From an uncultured Oscillibacter sp. (lineage in GTDB: Bacteria; Bacillota; Clostridia; Oscillospirales; Oscillospiraceae): a stretch of 64,000 bases of DNA. The stretch is taken from NCBI GenBank assembly GCA_947382875.1, contig CANDBG010000007.1:1-64000 (forward strand). Reading direction: 5' to 3'. The notes under the pieces are model-generated. The model was given only the letters and a program-made list of their open reading frames with translations. It was not told the origin of the DNA and made no database searches. Below are positions 15,747 through 23,615 of the stretch, piece after piece. Position numbers and translations under genes: made by a program. The number at the start of each line of letters is the position of its first letter. Within the stretch, counting starts at the first letter, position 1.

Positions 15747-17093
15747 ATGAACTTTCTGGAGCAGGTCAGAGACGCGGGTGTGATCGGCTGCGGCGGCGCA
15801 GGATTCCCAACGCATGTAAAATGGAATACAACTGCGGAATACCTGATTGTAAATGCCGTAGAATGCGAGCCGCTTCTTTGCACAGACCGCTATCTGATAC
15901 GGACGTTTGCAGACCGGATCATTCGGGCCTGCCTCGCAGCAGCAGAGCAGATTCATGCGCAAAAAATTGTCATCGCCATTAAAAAAGCGTATGAGTCAGA
16001 GTGCAAAGCGCTGAAAAATGCCATTGAGGCCCACAGGGCAAACATTGAGATTCACATGATGGAGAGTTTTTACCCCGCCGGCGACGAACAAGTCGTTGTC
16101 AGAGAGGTGACGGGCCGGACAGTTCCCTTTGGCGGAATTCCGCTGGATGTGGGAGCTGTGGTTTCCAATGCTGCGACACTCCTGGCTGCCAGTGATGCAA
16201 TGGACGGTGCTCCCCTGATTGAAAAATACATCACAGTAACCGGTGCAGTGAGAAGTCCCTGCATTATAAAAGCACCTATCGGGACGCCTGTCGCAGAGTG
16301 CATCCGTATGGCAGGCGGCGCTTTGACAGAGGACGCCTTGATGATTGCCGGCGGCCCGATGATGGGGCAGGTGATCTCGGACAAGCCGGAGCGAGAACAG
16401 GCGGTCACAAAGACAACGTCCGGACTTCTGGTGTTCTCCCGGGAGAGTTATATGGGAACCTACCGATGCCCTATGGATTTGCAGGCGCTGCGGAAGAAAG
16501 CTGCCGCCGCCTGTATTCAGTGCAGCTATTGCACCATGCTCTGTCCACGACATTTGCTGGGCCATCCGCTGGAGCCACATCGGATCATGCGCATGCTTGC
16601 CCGGAAGGAAGAGATCACGGCCTTGCTCCAGGAGAATCCGACAATGCAAAATGCGGCCTATTGCTCAAACTGCGGCGTATGCACCGTATATGCCTGCCCG
16701 ATGGGCCTTCAGCCCAGCCGCGTCAATGCATTTTTAAAGGAGGAAATGAGCCGCATGGGACTTCGGGGGGCCAAGGGCCCGGAGACAGAGCCGCTAGATG
16801 AGCGCGAGTGGAGGAAGGTCCCCACGGGGCGTTTGACCGCACGGCTTGGCGCGCTGCACTATGAAGGCCAATGTGCAAACGTGGTGCGTGAGGTAATCCC
16901 GGCGCAAGTTACAATCAGCCTAAGACAGGGCGCCGGAAAAGCCGCTGAACCAATCGTAAAAAAAGGAGATGCGGTAACAGCGGGATCATTGATTGCAGAG
17001 ATTCCGAATGGTGCACTTGGCAGCCGCGTCCACGCGAGCATTTCCGGGACGGTCACAGAAGTGTCTGGCGCCATTACAATCGTTGGGGGGTAA
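15747..17093 (+). CDS. pduS: PduS-like cobalamin reductase (RnfC family)
   Basis: 448 residues, close in plan to PduS, the flavin/iron-sulfur reductase that lowers cob(II)alamin to cob(I)alamin for the adenosyltransferase. The N-terminal GCGGAGFPTHVKW and NAVECEPLLCTD are the RnfC-type NADH/FMN-binding region, an SLBB-like segment follows, then two four-cysteine iron-sulfur motifs: Cys256, 259, 262, 266 and Cys306, 309, 312, 317. The C-terminal barrel-like region (VKKGDAVTAGSLIAEI) resembles the RnfC lipoyl-like domain. It adjoins a PduT-like shell protein that may carry an iron-sulfur cluster, suggesting electron passage across the shell. Confidence 0.88.
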   Translation: MNFLEQVRDAGVIGCGGAGFPTHVKWNTTAEYLIVNAVECEPLLCTDRYLIRTFADRIIRACLAAAEQIHAQKIVIAIKKAYESECKALKNAIEAHRANIEIHMMESFYPAGDEQVVVREVTGRTVPFGGIPLDVGAVVSNAATLLAASDAMDGAPLIEKYITVTGAVRSPCIIKAPIGTPVAECIRMAGGALTEDALMIAGGPMMGQVISDKPEREQAVTKTTSGLLVFSRESYMGTYRCPMDLQALRKKAAAACIQCSYCTMLCPRHLLGHPLEPHRIMRMLARKEEITALLQENPTMQNAAYCSNCGVCTVYACPMGLQPSRVNAFLKEEMSRMGLRGAKGPETEPLDEREWRKVPTGRLTARLGALHYEGQCANVVREVIPAQVTISLRQGAGKAAEPIVKKGDAVTAGSLIAEIPNGALGSRVHASISGTVTEVSGAITIVGG

Positions 17094-17096
17094 ACT

Positions 17097-17642
17097 ATGG
17101 ATGCAATTGGTTTTCTAGAATACAACAGTATCGCAAAAGGAATCGAGTCCGCCGATTCTGCACTGAAAGCCGCAAACATTAAACTGATTTCTGCCTTTGC
17201 TGGCTGCCCCGGTAAATACTATTTCCTGTTCGCGGGAGACGTATCTGCGGTGGATTCCGCCCTGCAAGCGGGCGAGGAGGTTGGTGGGGCGAATGTGGTG
17301 GATAAAACGTTTATCCCCCGCGTTCACCCGGATGTCATCCAGGCGATGACGAAAAGCACTGCGCTCCGACAGCACGGTGCAGTGGGCATCATGGAATTTT
17401 TCAGCGTAACGGCATCCATCTTTGCGGCGGATGCGGCGGTCAAAGCAGCAGATATCAGCCTGATTGAAGTGCGCACAGGGATTGGCGTGGGAGGCAAGTC
17501 GTTTGTCACCCTCTGCGGGGAGGTGTCCGCCGTGAATGCCGCGGTAATGGCCGGCACACAGGGGGAAGAAGTGCGGGGTATGTTAATCAACCGCGTTGTG
17601 ATTGCCAACCCTGATGAGGCTTTGCTTGAAAATCTTTATTAA
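17097..17642 (+). CDS. pduT: PduT-like tandem BMC shell protein
   Basis: 181 residues with two BMC domains in tandem (about 1-88 and 96-180), forming a trimer. Cys37 in the FAGCPGKYY segment sits where PduT has the cysteine that, three per trimer, binds a 4Fe-4S cluster in the central pore. The Cys-Pro-Gly-Lys stretch is kept here, so the cluster is likely; this is inference from the family. The start ATG is four bases after the pduS-like stop, with GGGGGG upstream, so the two are probably translated together and act together in electron transfer through the shell. Confidence 0.9.
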   Translation: MDAIGFLEYNSIAKGIESADSALKAANIKLISAFAGCPGKYYFLFAGDVSAVDSALQAGEEVGGANVVDKTFIPRVHPDVIQAMTKSTALRQHGAVGIMEFFSVTASIFAADAAVKAADISLIEVRTGIGVGGKSFVTLCGEVSAVNAAVMAGTQGEEVRGMLINRVVIANPDEALLENLY

Positions 17643-17656
17643 GTGAGGCGGAGAGT

Positions 17657-18007
17657 ATGGTATTTGAAGAAAAGCAGCGGATTATCCAGGAATTTGTCCC
17701 AGGAAAGCAAATTACACTCGCCCATCTGATTGCAAACCCCGAGGATTCTCTCTACAAAAAAATGGGGGCAGTGACCGAAACAAAGGGTGCGCTGGGTGTG
17801 ATGACCATCACGCCCAGTGAAGGTGCAATCATTGCAGGCGACTTGGCCACAAAAGCAGCCAATGTGGAATTGGTATTTATTGATCGCTTTTGCGGTTCTG
17901 TGGTGATTTGTGGAGACGTTATGAGCGTTGAGGCAGCCCTGAGTGATATTATGACCACGTTTGAGACGAAGATGGGCTTCGCGCCAGTGGCCATCACAAA
18001 AACTTGA
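17657..18007 (+). CDS. eutS: EutS, circularly permuted hexameric shell protein
   Basis: 116 residues of the EutS/PduU family, a permuted BMC domain with an N-terminal strand that forms a small barrel over the pore. The family start QEFVPGKQITLAHLIANP and the BMC part LGVMTITPSEGAIIAGDLA are clear. GAGGCGGAGAG precedes the ATG. Its end nearly touches eutP (2-base gap). EutS is known to bend shell sheets. Confidence 0.94.
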   Translation: MVFEEKQRIIQEFVPGKQITLAHLIANPEDSLYKKMGAVTETKGALGVMTITPSEGAIIAGDLATKAANVELVFIDRFCGSVVICGDVMSVEAALSDIMTTFETKMGFAPVAITKT

Positions 18008-18009
18008 CC

Positions 18010-18453
18010 ATGGATAGACGGATTATGATGGTGGGCCCAGTGGCGGCAGGTAAGACGTCGCTCATTCAGCGCCTGAATGACGAGACATTGGAGTACCAGA
18101 AAACGCAGTCAGTGCATCTCCGCGGCGCCGCCATTGATACGCCAGGAGAGTACATTCAAAACAAAAAGTTATTGTATGCATTGACTGTAACATCAGTGGA
18201 CGCAGATATTGTGCTGCTGATTCAGGATGCTACGGCGGAGGTCATGTGGTATTCGCCAGCTCAGGCAGAGATGTTCCAGGCGCCGACAGTGGGGGTTGTG
18301 ACAAAGACTGATCTTGCGACGGAAAAGCAGATTGCGTGGGCGCGGGAGACCTTGGAACAGGCAGGTACAAAGAGCGTTTTTCTGGTGTCCAATATGACCA
18401 AGGCCGGGATTGCGGAACTCAAAGCCCATCTGGAGAGTATGAAAATACATTGA
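18010..18453 (+). CDS. eutP: EutP/PduV-like small GTPase
   Basis: 147 residues, Ras-like P-loop protein of the EutP/PduV family. Visible motifs are the Walker A MMVGPVAAGKTSL, the G3-like AAIDTPGEY and the G4 VVTKTDLA. The family is linked with microcompartment position or with acetate kinase-like activity, but its role is not settled. The ATG at 18010 lies two bases beyond the eutS stop with only a weak ribosome binding site, so translational coupling is likely. A hairpin terminator follows. Confidence 0.92.
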   Translation: MDRRIMMVGPVAAGKTSLIQRLNDETLEYQKTQSVHLRGAAIDTPGEYIQNKKLLYALTVTSVDADIVLLIQDATAEVMWYSPAQAEMFQAPTVGVVTKTDLATEKQIAWARETLEQAGTKSVFLVSNMTKAGIAELKAHLESMKIH

Positions 18454-18466
18454 AATTCGACGGGTG

Positions 18467-18502
18467 CAAAGCTGAGAGAATCATCTCAGCTTTGTGTTTG
18501 TT
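18467..18502 (+). terminator. Hairpin terminator after eutP
   Basis: CAAAGCTGAGA (18467-18477) pairs with TCTCAGCTTTG (18484-18494) around a six-base loop and is followed by TGTTTGTT. The T-tract is imperfect, so read-through into the last two genes is likely; it may lower eutH expression relative to the shell genes. Confidence 0.65.
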
Positions 18503-18582
18503 ATGTGTATTGAGCGGGGGATTTACCCTATATGGATTGTGCAGAAAATTATCTGTGACGGTTGTCGGAAGAGAGGTTGACT

Positions 18583-18888
18583 ATGAAATATGCATTGATT
18601 AACAGACCATCGGCAGGGACGTTCAGAATGTTAGCGCACCGGGTAAATGATGTTGGGACCAGAGAGCACATGCAGAAGGGAATCGTTGAGTCCATTGGAA
18701 TCTGTCAAGGGACTGTGCTGGAAATTCTGGTGGCCAGTGATGTTGCAGAGAAATCAACAGACGTGGTTGCGCTGGATGTGAATGGAAATTGCCCGCAGCA
18801 TATCACCTGCCTGGCAGTCTGTGGAAGCACCTCGGCAGTCAAGGAGGCTTTACAATCGATTCGGACCGCGATTGAGGAGCTGCCGTAA
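18583..18888 (+). CDS. Small divergent BMC-like protein
   Basis: 101 residues, no name known to me. The central and C-terminal part aligns by eye with BMC domains: GIVESIGICQGTVLEIL resembles [15 protein letters not shown], and CLAVCGSTSAVKEALQSI resembles the [15 protein letters not shown] strand-helix. It has an added N-terminal 35-residue segment (KYALINRPSAGTFRMLAHRV) and lacks the usual IPRP ending. AGAGAGGTTGACT precedes ATG 18583. It lies after a terminator and 48 bp before eutH. It may be a specialised shell or adaptor protein; the fold claim needs a structure prediction. Confidence 0.7.
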   Translation: MKYALINRPSAGTFRMLAHRVNDVGTREHMQKGIVESIGICQGTVLEILVASDVAEKSTDVVALDVNGNCPQHITCLAVCGSTSAVKEALQSIRTAIEELP

Positions 18889-18936
18889 TATGGCAAAATA
18901 TCTGCAGCGCCGTGCAGGCGATGGTGGGAGGACAAC

Positions 18937-20040
18937 ATGACCCGAGGAATGAATACTCTGTTTTTTATGTTTGCCTGTCTTGGAGCGGCAGACTATTTGC
19001 TGGGGAACCGCTTTGGTCTGGCAGACGAATTCGAGCGAGGGCTGAATTGTTTTGGAAATATTCTGATTGCTATGGCGGGCTTTATGAGTTTGTCTTCCGT
19101 AATGGGCCGCGTGCTTGCCCCCATCGCGGCGCCTGTTTTTGCCATAGTGGGAGCAGACCCTTCCGCCATTGCTGGGATTCTACTCGCCACAGATGCAGGG
19201 GGTGCGATTCTAGCGGAAGAATTGGCAGTGAATCCCGACGCCGGTGCGTTTCACGGGTATTTCGTTGCAAGTATGCTAGGCGCATCTATGATGTGCATAA
19301 TTCCAATGACGATGATTAGCACAGACGACGGTCTGCGCCCGTGTGCCATCTATGGCTTGGTGGCGGGCCTGTTCTCTGTTCCGGTTGGATGTATCGCTGG
19401 GGGACTGCTTGCAGGTTTTGACCTTGCTATGATACTCCAAAACCTGATCCCCGCAGCGATTTTATGTGCTTTGCTGTTTATCTTTATGATCTTTTTCAGC
19501 AATCTGATTGTGCGTTCGCTTCAAATTTTGGGGAAAATTCTACTCTGCGTTAGTCTGACTGGACTGATGATTTCAGCCGCAGGGAAATTACTTGGGGTGA
19601 CATTGGCGGAGGACTTGATTCCATTGGATGAAATCTTTGCGATCGCTGGCACGATCGTTCTGACTCTGTGCGGCATCTTCCCCCTGGCTGCCGTGATACT
19701 CCGTGTTTTTAAAAGGGCCGTAGCAGGTATGGCGGGTATGCTAAAAATTGACGAGACAGATGCCGTAGGAATGTTGACGACTCTGGTCAATCCGTTTCCC
19801 GCGCTTGGAAGGATGAGAGAGATGACACCCAGGGGGCTCATGCTGAATACGGCCGTTCTTGTTGTGGCACACTGTATGCTTGGGGATTATTTTGCCTATA
19901 TATCCACCCTGCGGCCGGACTTGCTATGGCCAGTCATTACGGCAAAAGCAATATCAACATTCATTGCAATATCCATCACCTTGCTGATTCAGCGGACGCA
20001 TCTGTGGAACAAGATATGGCCAAACAATGTGGAAGTGTGA
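18937..20040 (+). CDS. eutH: EutH, ethanolamine permease
   Basis: 367 residues, polytopic membrane protein of the EutH family with about ten hydrophobic segments (for example ILIAMAGFMSLSSVMGRVLAP and IAGTIVLTLCGIFPLAAVIL). Family features include GILLATDAGGAILAEELA and TLVNPFPALGRM. EutH brings in ethanolamine or its protonated form when the supply is low or the pH acid. GGGAGG lies before the ATG. It is the last gene of the operon; a strong terminator lies 180 bp downstream. Confidence 0.95.
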   Translation: MTRGMNTLFFMFACLGAADYLLGNRFGLADEFERGLNCFGNILIAMAGFMSLSSVMGRVLAPIAAPVFAIVGADPSAIAGILLATDAGGAILAEELAVNPDAGAFHGYFVASMLGASMMCIIPMTMISTDDGLRPCAIYGLVAGLFSVPVGCIAGGLLAGFDLAMILQNLIPAAILCALLFIFMIFFSNLIVRSLQILGKILLCVSLTGLMISAAGKLLGVTLAEDLIPLDEIFAIAGTIVLTLCGIFPLAAVILRVFKRAVAGMAGMLKIDETDAVGMLTTLVNPFPALGRMREMTPRGLMLNTAVLVVAHCMLGDYFAYISTLRPDLLWPVITAKAISTFIAISITLLIQRTHLWNKIWPNNVEV

Positions 20041-20216
20041 CCCATGCAATACCATACCCAAAGAGACTGCCGAGCAGCTATAAAGGACGATTTCCCACAA
20101 ATACGTTGGCGGCAAGGTGGTATTGAAGCCATTGCACTGTGTGAAATTTTTCCAGTGAAAAGGAGCGTAATCCCCCCCGTCGATTTGAAAACAGTGCCGC
20201 AAAGCTTTTTCAAAAG

Positions 20217-20249
20217 AAAAGTACCGAAAATTGTGATATTTCGGTACTT

Positions 20250-20250
<1 letters not shown>
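20217..20250. terminator. Bidirectional terminator between eutH and tRNA-Arg
   Basis: AAAGTACCGAAA (20217-20228) pairs with TTTCGGTACTTT (20239-20250) with A-rich and T-rich flanks on both strands. It ends the eut transcript on the plus strand and the tRNA transcript on the minus strand. Confidence 0.75.
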
Positions 20251-20326
<76 letters not shown>

Positions 20327-20340
20327 TCATATGAAGTTTT

Positions 20341-20412
20341 GCCCTGACAGGCGATAGGTGAGCTATCACTTAGAAAGAAGATGCCCTATCCAACTGAGCT
20401 GCTGGCGCATCT
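20341..20412 (-). pseudogene. Partial tRNA-like remnant (Arg, TCT-like)
   Basis: On the minus strand the 5' half of a tRNA is recognisable: GCGCCAG, then CAGCTCAGTTGGATAGGGC (D-arm) and a loop-like TTTCTAA. The T-arm and 3' acceptor strand are missing, and the 3' part folds into other small hairpins instead. It lies 14 bases from the intact tRNA-Arg and may be left from recombination at that gene. Confidence 0.45.
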
Positions 20413-20573
20413 TTTTCCATATTCCACATAAATAGATTTTTATTTTACTCGCTTTTCTTTCCCCTGTCAACCCTTATTCCTTTGAGAAACACGTCCGTCT
20501 TATAAACCGACAACTTGCCCAAAACCGGCTGTGTTAAACGATGGGGCATTACCCTAAAGGTGGCTTTGTGGCT

Positions 20574-20602
20574 TTGAAAATGGTTATTGAAATCCATATA
20601 AT
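20574..20602 (+). promoter_or_regulatory. Orphan plus-strand promoter
   Basis: TTGAAA at 20574-20579, 17-bp spacer, TATAAT at 20597-20602. No plus-strand gene follows; transcription would run through the GGGCGGAC hairpin and antisense to larC. Confidence 0.5.
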
Positions 20603-20786
20603 GAAAAATTAGTTAATGCATTTTGTGCAAAATTACATTTATGAGACAGGCGCGCTTTGTGAAACACAAGATCGCAGAAGGCGGGCCTGTGTATCCGTCC
20701 TTCCCCGCAAATGCATGGGCCGCGATGGACGAATATTCACTCATTGCGCGTTTCGCTGCTAACCTGGGAGAATGGTGGTCGAAAAG

Positions 20787-20810
20787 AAGGGCGGACGCGC
20801 AGGTCCGCCC
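20787..20810. repeat. GGGCGGAC hairpin repeat, copy 1
   Basis: GGGCGGAC-GCGCAG-GTCCGCCC, followed by CCTGC. The same arms occur at 46456-46479, and a diverged form at 46003-46032. It lies just beyond the larC stop and could also end that transcript. Confidence 0.55.
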
Positions 20811-20819
20811 CTGCACCGC

Positions 20820-22094
20820 TCATACGGCATCCTTGCCCTTTTCTGCCGCTTCTATCCGTTTGACCGCTTCTTCCAGGCTAATCCCTTCCTTACGGGCAAT
20901 CCGGGCCAGGTCCTCAAATTCGTACTTCTGACGCGCAATCCCCCAGCCCTCCGAATGCTTGCAGCGAACCGGTCCGTATGGCGTTTCCACCGTTTCCATC
21001 CTGCGCCGCAGCGTATGGCGCGCCAGACGCGCCTCTCGGACGCCCAGCGTTGTCGTGTGCCGGAACAGCAGCGATACCATCGTCTCCCGGTCCGCTTCCT
21101 CGCAGATCACACGGAGCAGCGTCCCGGGACGCGACTTCTTCATTCCTATCGGTGACGTATATATGTCCAATGCGCCGCCGTCAAAAAGACGCTCCATCGC
21201 AAAGCCGATTTGCTCCGCCGTCATGTCGTCCACATTGCACGACAGCTCCAATACCAACTCCGGAGCCGTTTCCGTCTCGCCCAGCAGCGCACGCACACAG
21301 TTCGCCGCCTCGAAATCCTTCTTTCCCATGCCATAGCCAATCGCGTTTATTCGCATGACCGGCATCGTTCCAAACCGTGCCGCAAAATGCTTCAGCAACG
21401 CCGCGCCGGTCGGCGTGCAAAGCTCGCCCTGGACGCTTCCGCCGTACACCGGAACCCCCCGCAGAATGTACGCCGTCGCGGGGGCCGGGACTGGCAGAAT
21501 TCCATGGGCACAGTGCACTTGTCCGCAGCCTGCATGAATCGGAGACACAACGATTTCCTCCGGCGCAAGACGGTGCAGCAGTAAACACACGGCCGTAATG
21601 TCCGCTATGGCGTCCAGCGTACCGACCTCGTGGAAGTGAATCTCTGTCACCGGAACGCCGTGGACGTGGCTTTCCGCCTCGGCAATCAGACCGTAAACCG
21701 CCAGCACGTCCGCCTGTACCTTTTCCGGAAGTTTCATATGATCCCGGACGATGTGTTCAATATCATGGAGTCCGCTGTGGTGATGGCGGCTGTGGCCGTG
21801 CTCATGTTCGTGATGATGATGCTCATGCTCATGGTTGTGATGGCGCTCATGGCTGTGCGTATGTTCCGTGTGATGGTCGTGGCTTTCCTCCTCGACACCG
21901 TTCACTTTCACGGAAAAATGTGTTCCCGTAATGCCGCACTTTACCGCTGGTTCCCGCGTAATCGCAGCGCCGGGAAGTCCCAGGCCGTTCAGCTCCCGCA
22001 GAAACGAATCCGGGTCCGGCAGCAGCTCCAGAAGCGCCGCCGCAAGCATATCTCCCGCAGCGCCCATGCCGCAATCCAAATACAGCGTTTTCAT
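20820..22094 (-). CDS. larC: LarC, nickel insertion protein of the nickel-pincer cofactor
   Basis: 424 residues from the ATG at 22094 (GGAGG nine bases upstream; the earlier in-frame ATG lies inside larB). LarC is a CTP-dependent cyclometallase that inserts Ni into the pyridinium bis-thiocarboxylate ligand made by LarB and LarE. The start LYLDCGMGAAGDMLAAALLEL is characteristic. A very His-rich linker (about residues 79-112, dozens of His alternating with Glu) probably stores or delivers nickel. In Lactobacillus plantarum LarC is made from two frames by programmed frameshift; here it is one continuous frame. Last gene of the lar/ABC operon, separated from larB by four bases. Confidence 0.93.
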   Translation of the reverse strand: MKTLYLDCGMGAAGDMLAAALLELLPDPDSFLRELNGLGLPGAAITREPAVKCGITGTHFSVKVNGVEEESHDHHTEHTHSHERHHNHEHEHHHHEHEHGHSRHHHSGLHDIEHIVRDHMKLPEKVQADVLAVYGLIAEAESHVHGVPVTEIHFHEVGTLDAIADITAVCLLLHRLAPEEIVVSPIHAGCGQVHCAHGILPVPAPATAYILRGVPVYGGSVQGELCTPTGAALLKHFAARFGTMPVMRINAIGYGMGKKDFEAANCVRALLGETETAPELVLELSCNVDDMTAEQIGFAMERLFDGGALDIYTSPIGMKKSRPGTLLRVICEEADRETMVSLLFRHTTTLGVREARLARHTLRRRMETVETPYGPVRCKHSEGWGIARQKYEFEDLARIARKEGISLEEAVKRIEAAEKGKDAV

Positions 22095-22098
22095 CGCG

Positions 22099-22860
22099 CT
22101 ATACCTCCTTTTTTCCATCCATATGGTTTATCATACTGGCTAAATAACCCGCGCCAAAGCCATTGTCGATGTTCACCACCGAAACGCCGCTTGCACAGGA
22201 ATTCAACATGGACAGCAACGCCGACAAGCCATGAAACGACGCGCCGTAGCCTACGCTGGTGGGCACCGCAATGACCGGACAATCCGCCAGACCGCCGATC
22301 ACGCTGGCAAGCGCACCCTCCATGCCCGCAATGGCGATGATGACGCTGGCGCTCATGATCTCGTCCAAATGCGCAAGGGTTCTGTGCAGACCGGCGACGC
22401 CTACGTCATACAGGCATATGACCTCGTTGCCTAAGACCTGCGCCGTGAGAGCCGCCTCCTCTGCGACGGGAATGTCGCTGGTGCCGCCGGTGGCAACTAC
22501 AATCTTACCAATGCCGTCCGGCTCCGGCAGAGGGCCAATTACACCTGTCCCCGACGCCGCGTGGTAGTCCAACGGATGCGCCGCGCATACAAACGCAGCG
22601 GCTTCCGGCGTCATGCGGGTAATCAGGATGCTTTGCTGTCCGTTCTTCCGCATGGCCGCTACAATGCCCGCAATCTGTTCCGGGGTTTTTCCGGCTCCGT
22701 AGATCACCTCCGCCGCCCCCTGACGTATCTTCCGATGCAGGTCTACCTTTGCATAGCCAATGTCCTCAAAGGGCGCGGCTTTCAGCTTGAACAGCGCGTC
22801 CTCTACCGGCAGTTCCCCTGACCGCACCGATTCCAGAATCCGCTTGATTTCGTTATTCAC
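22099..22860 (-). CDS. larB: LarB, nicotinate adenine dinucleotide carboxylase/hydrolase
   Basis: 253 residues. LarB carboxylates the pyridinium ring of nicotinic acid adenine dinucleotide and cleaves the phosphoanhydride, the first step of nickel-pincer cofactor synthesis. The C-terminal PurE-like domain is evident (VVATGGTSDIPVAEEAALTA, GMEGALASVIGGL, PTSVGYGASF). The start is GTG at 22860 with GGAGG six bases upstream; it overlaps the last codons of larE by eight bases, which implies coupled translation. A longer frame to 22887 has no site and a Cys/Trp-rich lead unlike the family. Confidence 0.94.
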   Translation of the reverse strand: MNNEIKRILESVRSGELPVEDALFKLKAAPFEDIGYAKVDLHRKIRQGAAEVIYGAGKTPEQIAGIVAAMRKNGQQSILITRMTPEAAAFVCAAHPLDYHAASGTGVIGPLPEPDGIGKIVVATGGTSDIPVAEEAALTAQVLGNEVICLYDVGVAGLHRTLAHLDEIMSASVIIAIAGMEGALASVIGGLADCPVIAVPTSVGYGASFHGLSALLSMLNSCASGVSVVNIDNGFGAGYLASMINHMDGKKEV

Positions 22861-23602
22861 TTCGAACCTCCAAATCCAACAGCACACCGCTGTATGTCTT
22901 TTTCAAGGTCTCCACAATTTCCCGTCGATTTTCCAGCAATCGCGGAATTTGCTCCGCCGGCACCTGAATGCGGGCGCAGCCCTTCAGCAGACGAACACGG
23001 AAATCCGTCAGGCCCAGGGTGAACAGATAATCCTCCGCCGCTTCAGTTTTCTGCAGCTTTTCCGGCGTGATTGCTTCCCCGGCGGGAATTCGCGTAGCCA
23101 AACAGGCATATGCCGGCTTGTCCCAGGTAAAAAGCCCAGCCTCCCTGGAGCGACTGCGGATTTCCTCCTTTGTCAAGCCACACTCGCGTAAGGGAGAATG
23201 TACCGCCAATTCTTGCAAGGCCCGCATTCCTGGACGGTCCGAAGCGTCGTCGGAAGCATTTGTGCCGTCCAGAAGGACAGAATAGCCGTCCTCTGCCGCC
23301 GCATGGATGATCACTTCAAACAGGGTCCGCTTGCAGTGGTAACAACGGTCCGGCAGGTTGGCCACAACCTCTGGAACGGACAACACGTCCACCGTCAAAA
23401 CCTGCATGGACGCCCCCAGCTCCGCCGCCAGACGTTCCGCGTCCGCCCGCTCAAACTGCGGCTGAAACGCCGACTGTACATAATACGCCCGCACCTCCGC
23501 GCCCCAGCGTTTGGCCGCGTACAGCAAATACGCCGAATCCACACCCCCCGAAAACGCCAGAGCGACGCGGGGATGTTCTTTGAAAAATGCTTCCAGCGTC
23601 AT
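22853..23602 (-). CDS. larE: LarE, ATP-dependent sulfur transferase for nickel-pincer cofactor
   Basis: 249 residues, PP-loop protein. LarE activates the two carboxylates of the LarB product by adenylylation and converts them to thiocarboxylates. The PP-loop SGGVDS is at 18-23. Cys167 in YACLATRIP matches the sacrificial cysteine of Lactobacillus LarE; RCYHCKR near residue 90 is also conserved in the family. It follows the ABC permease by 13 bases and overlaps larB by eight. Presence downstream of a nickel-type transporter supports a shared role. Confidence 0.94.
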   Translation of the reverse strand: MTLEAFFKEHPRVALAFSGGVDSAYLLYAAKRWGAEVRAYYVQSAFQPQFERADAERLAAELGASMQVLTVDVLSVPEVVANLPDRCYHCKRTLFEVIIHAAAEDGYSVLLDGTNASDDASDRPGMRALQELAVHSPLRECGLTKEEIRSRSREAGLFTWDKPAYACLATRIPAGEAITPEKLQKTEAAEDYLFTLGLTDFRVRLLKGCARIQVPAEQIPRLLENRREIVETLKKTYSGVLLDLEVRSE

Positions 23603-23615
23603 AGAATCCTCTTTT

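Larger units (their letters stand above)
20327..20819. other. Gene-free stretch with tRNA remnant, orphan promoter and dispersed repeat
   Basis: It holds a partial tRNA-like sequence (20341-20412), a plus-strand promoter (20574-20602) and the hairpin repeat GGGCGGAC/GTCCGCCC (20787-20810). A frame of about 100 codons on the plus strand begins at 20623 but runs into the end of larC on the other strand and has no ribosome binding site, so I do not call it. This is the junction between the eut region and the lar operon. Confidence 0.55.

Noticed and set aside
16512..16699. PduS-like protein considered as RnfC of an Rnf complex
   Set aside because: No rnfABDEG genes nearby, and the gene lies between shell genes next to a PduT-like protein and an adenosyltransferase.
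20623..20931. 102-codon plus-strand frame downstream of an orphan promoter
   Set aside because: Includes a repeat hairpin and runs into larC antisense; no ribosome site. Possible lost gene, but not supportable.
21760..21900. Tandem His-codon repeat in larC considered as a CRISPR-like or simple repeat
   Set aside because: It is the in-frame His/Glu-rich linker that LarC proteins commonly have; units are irregular.
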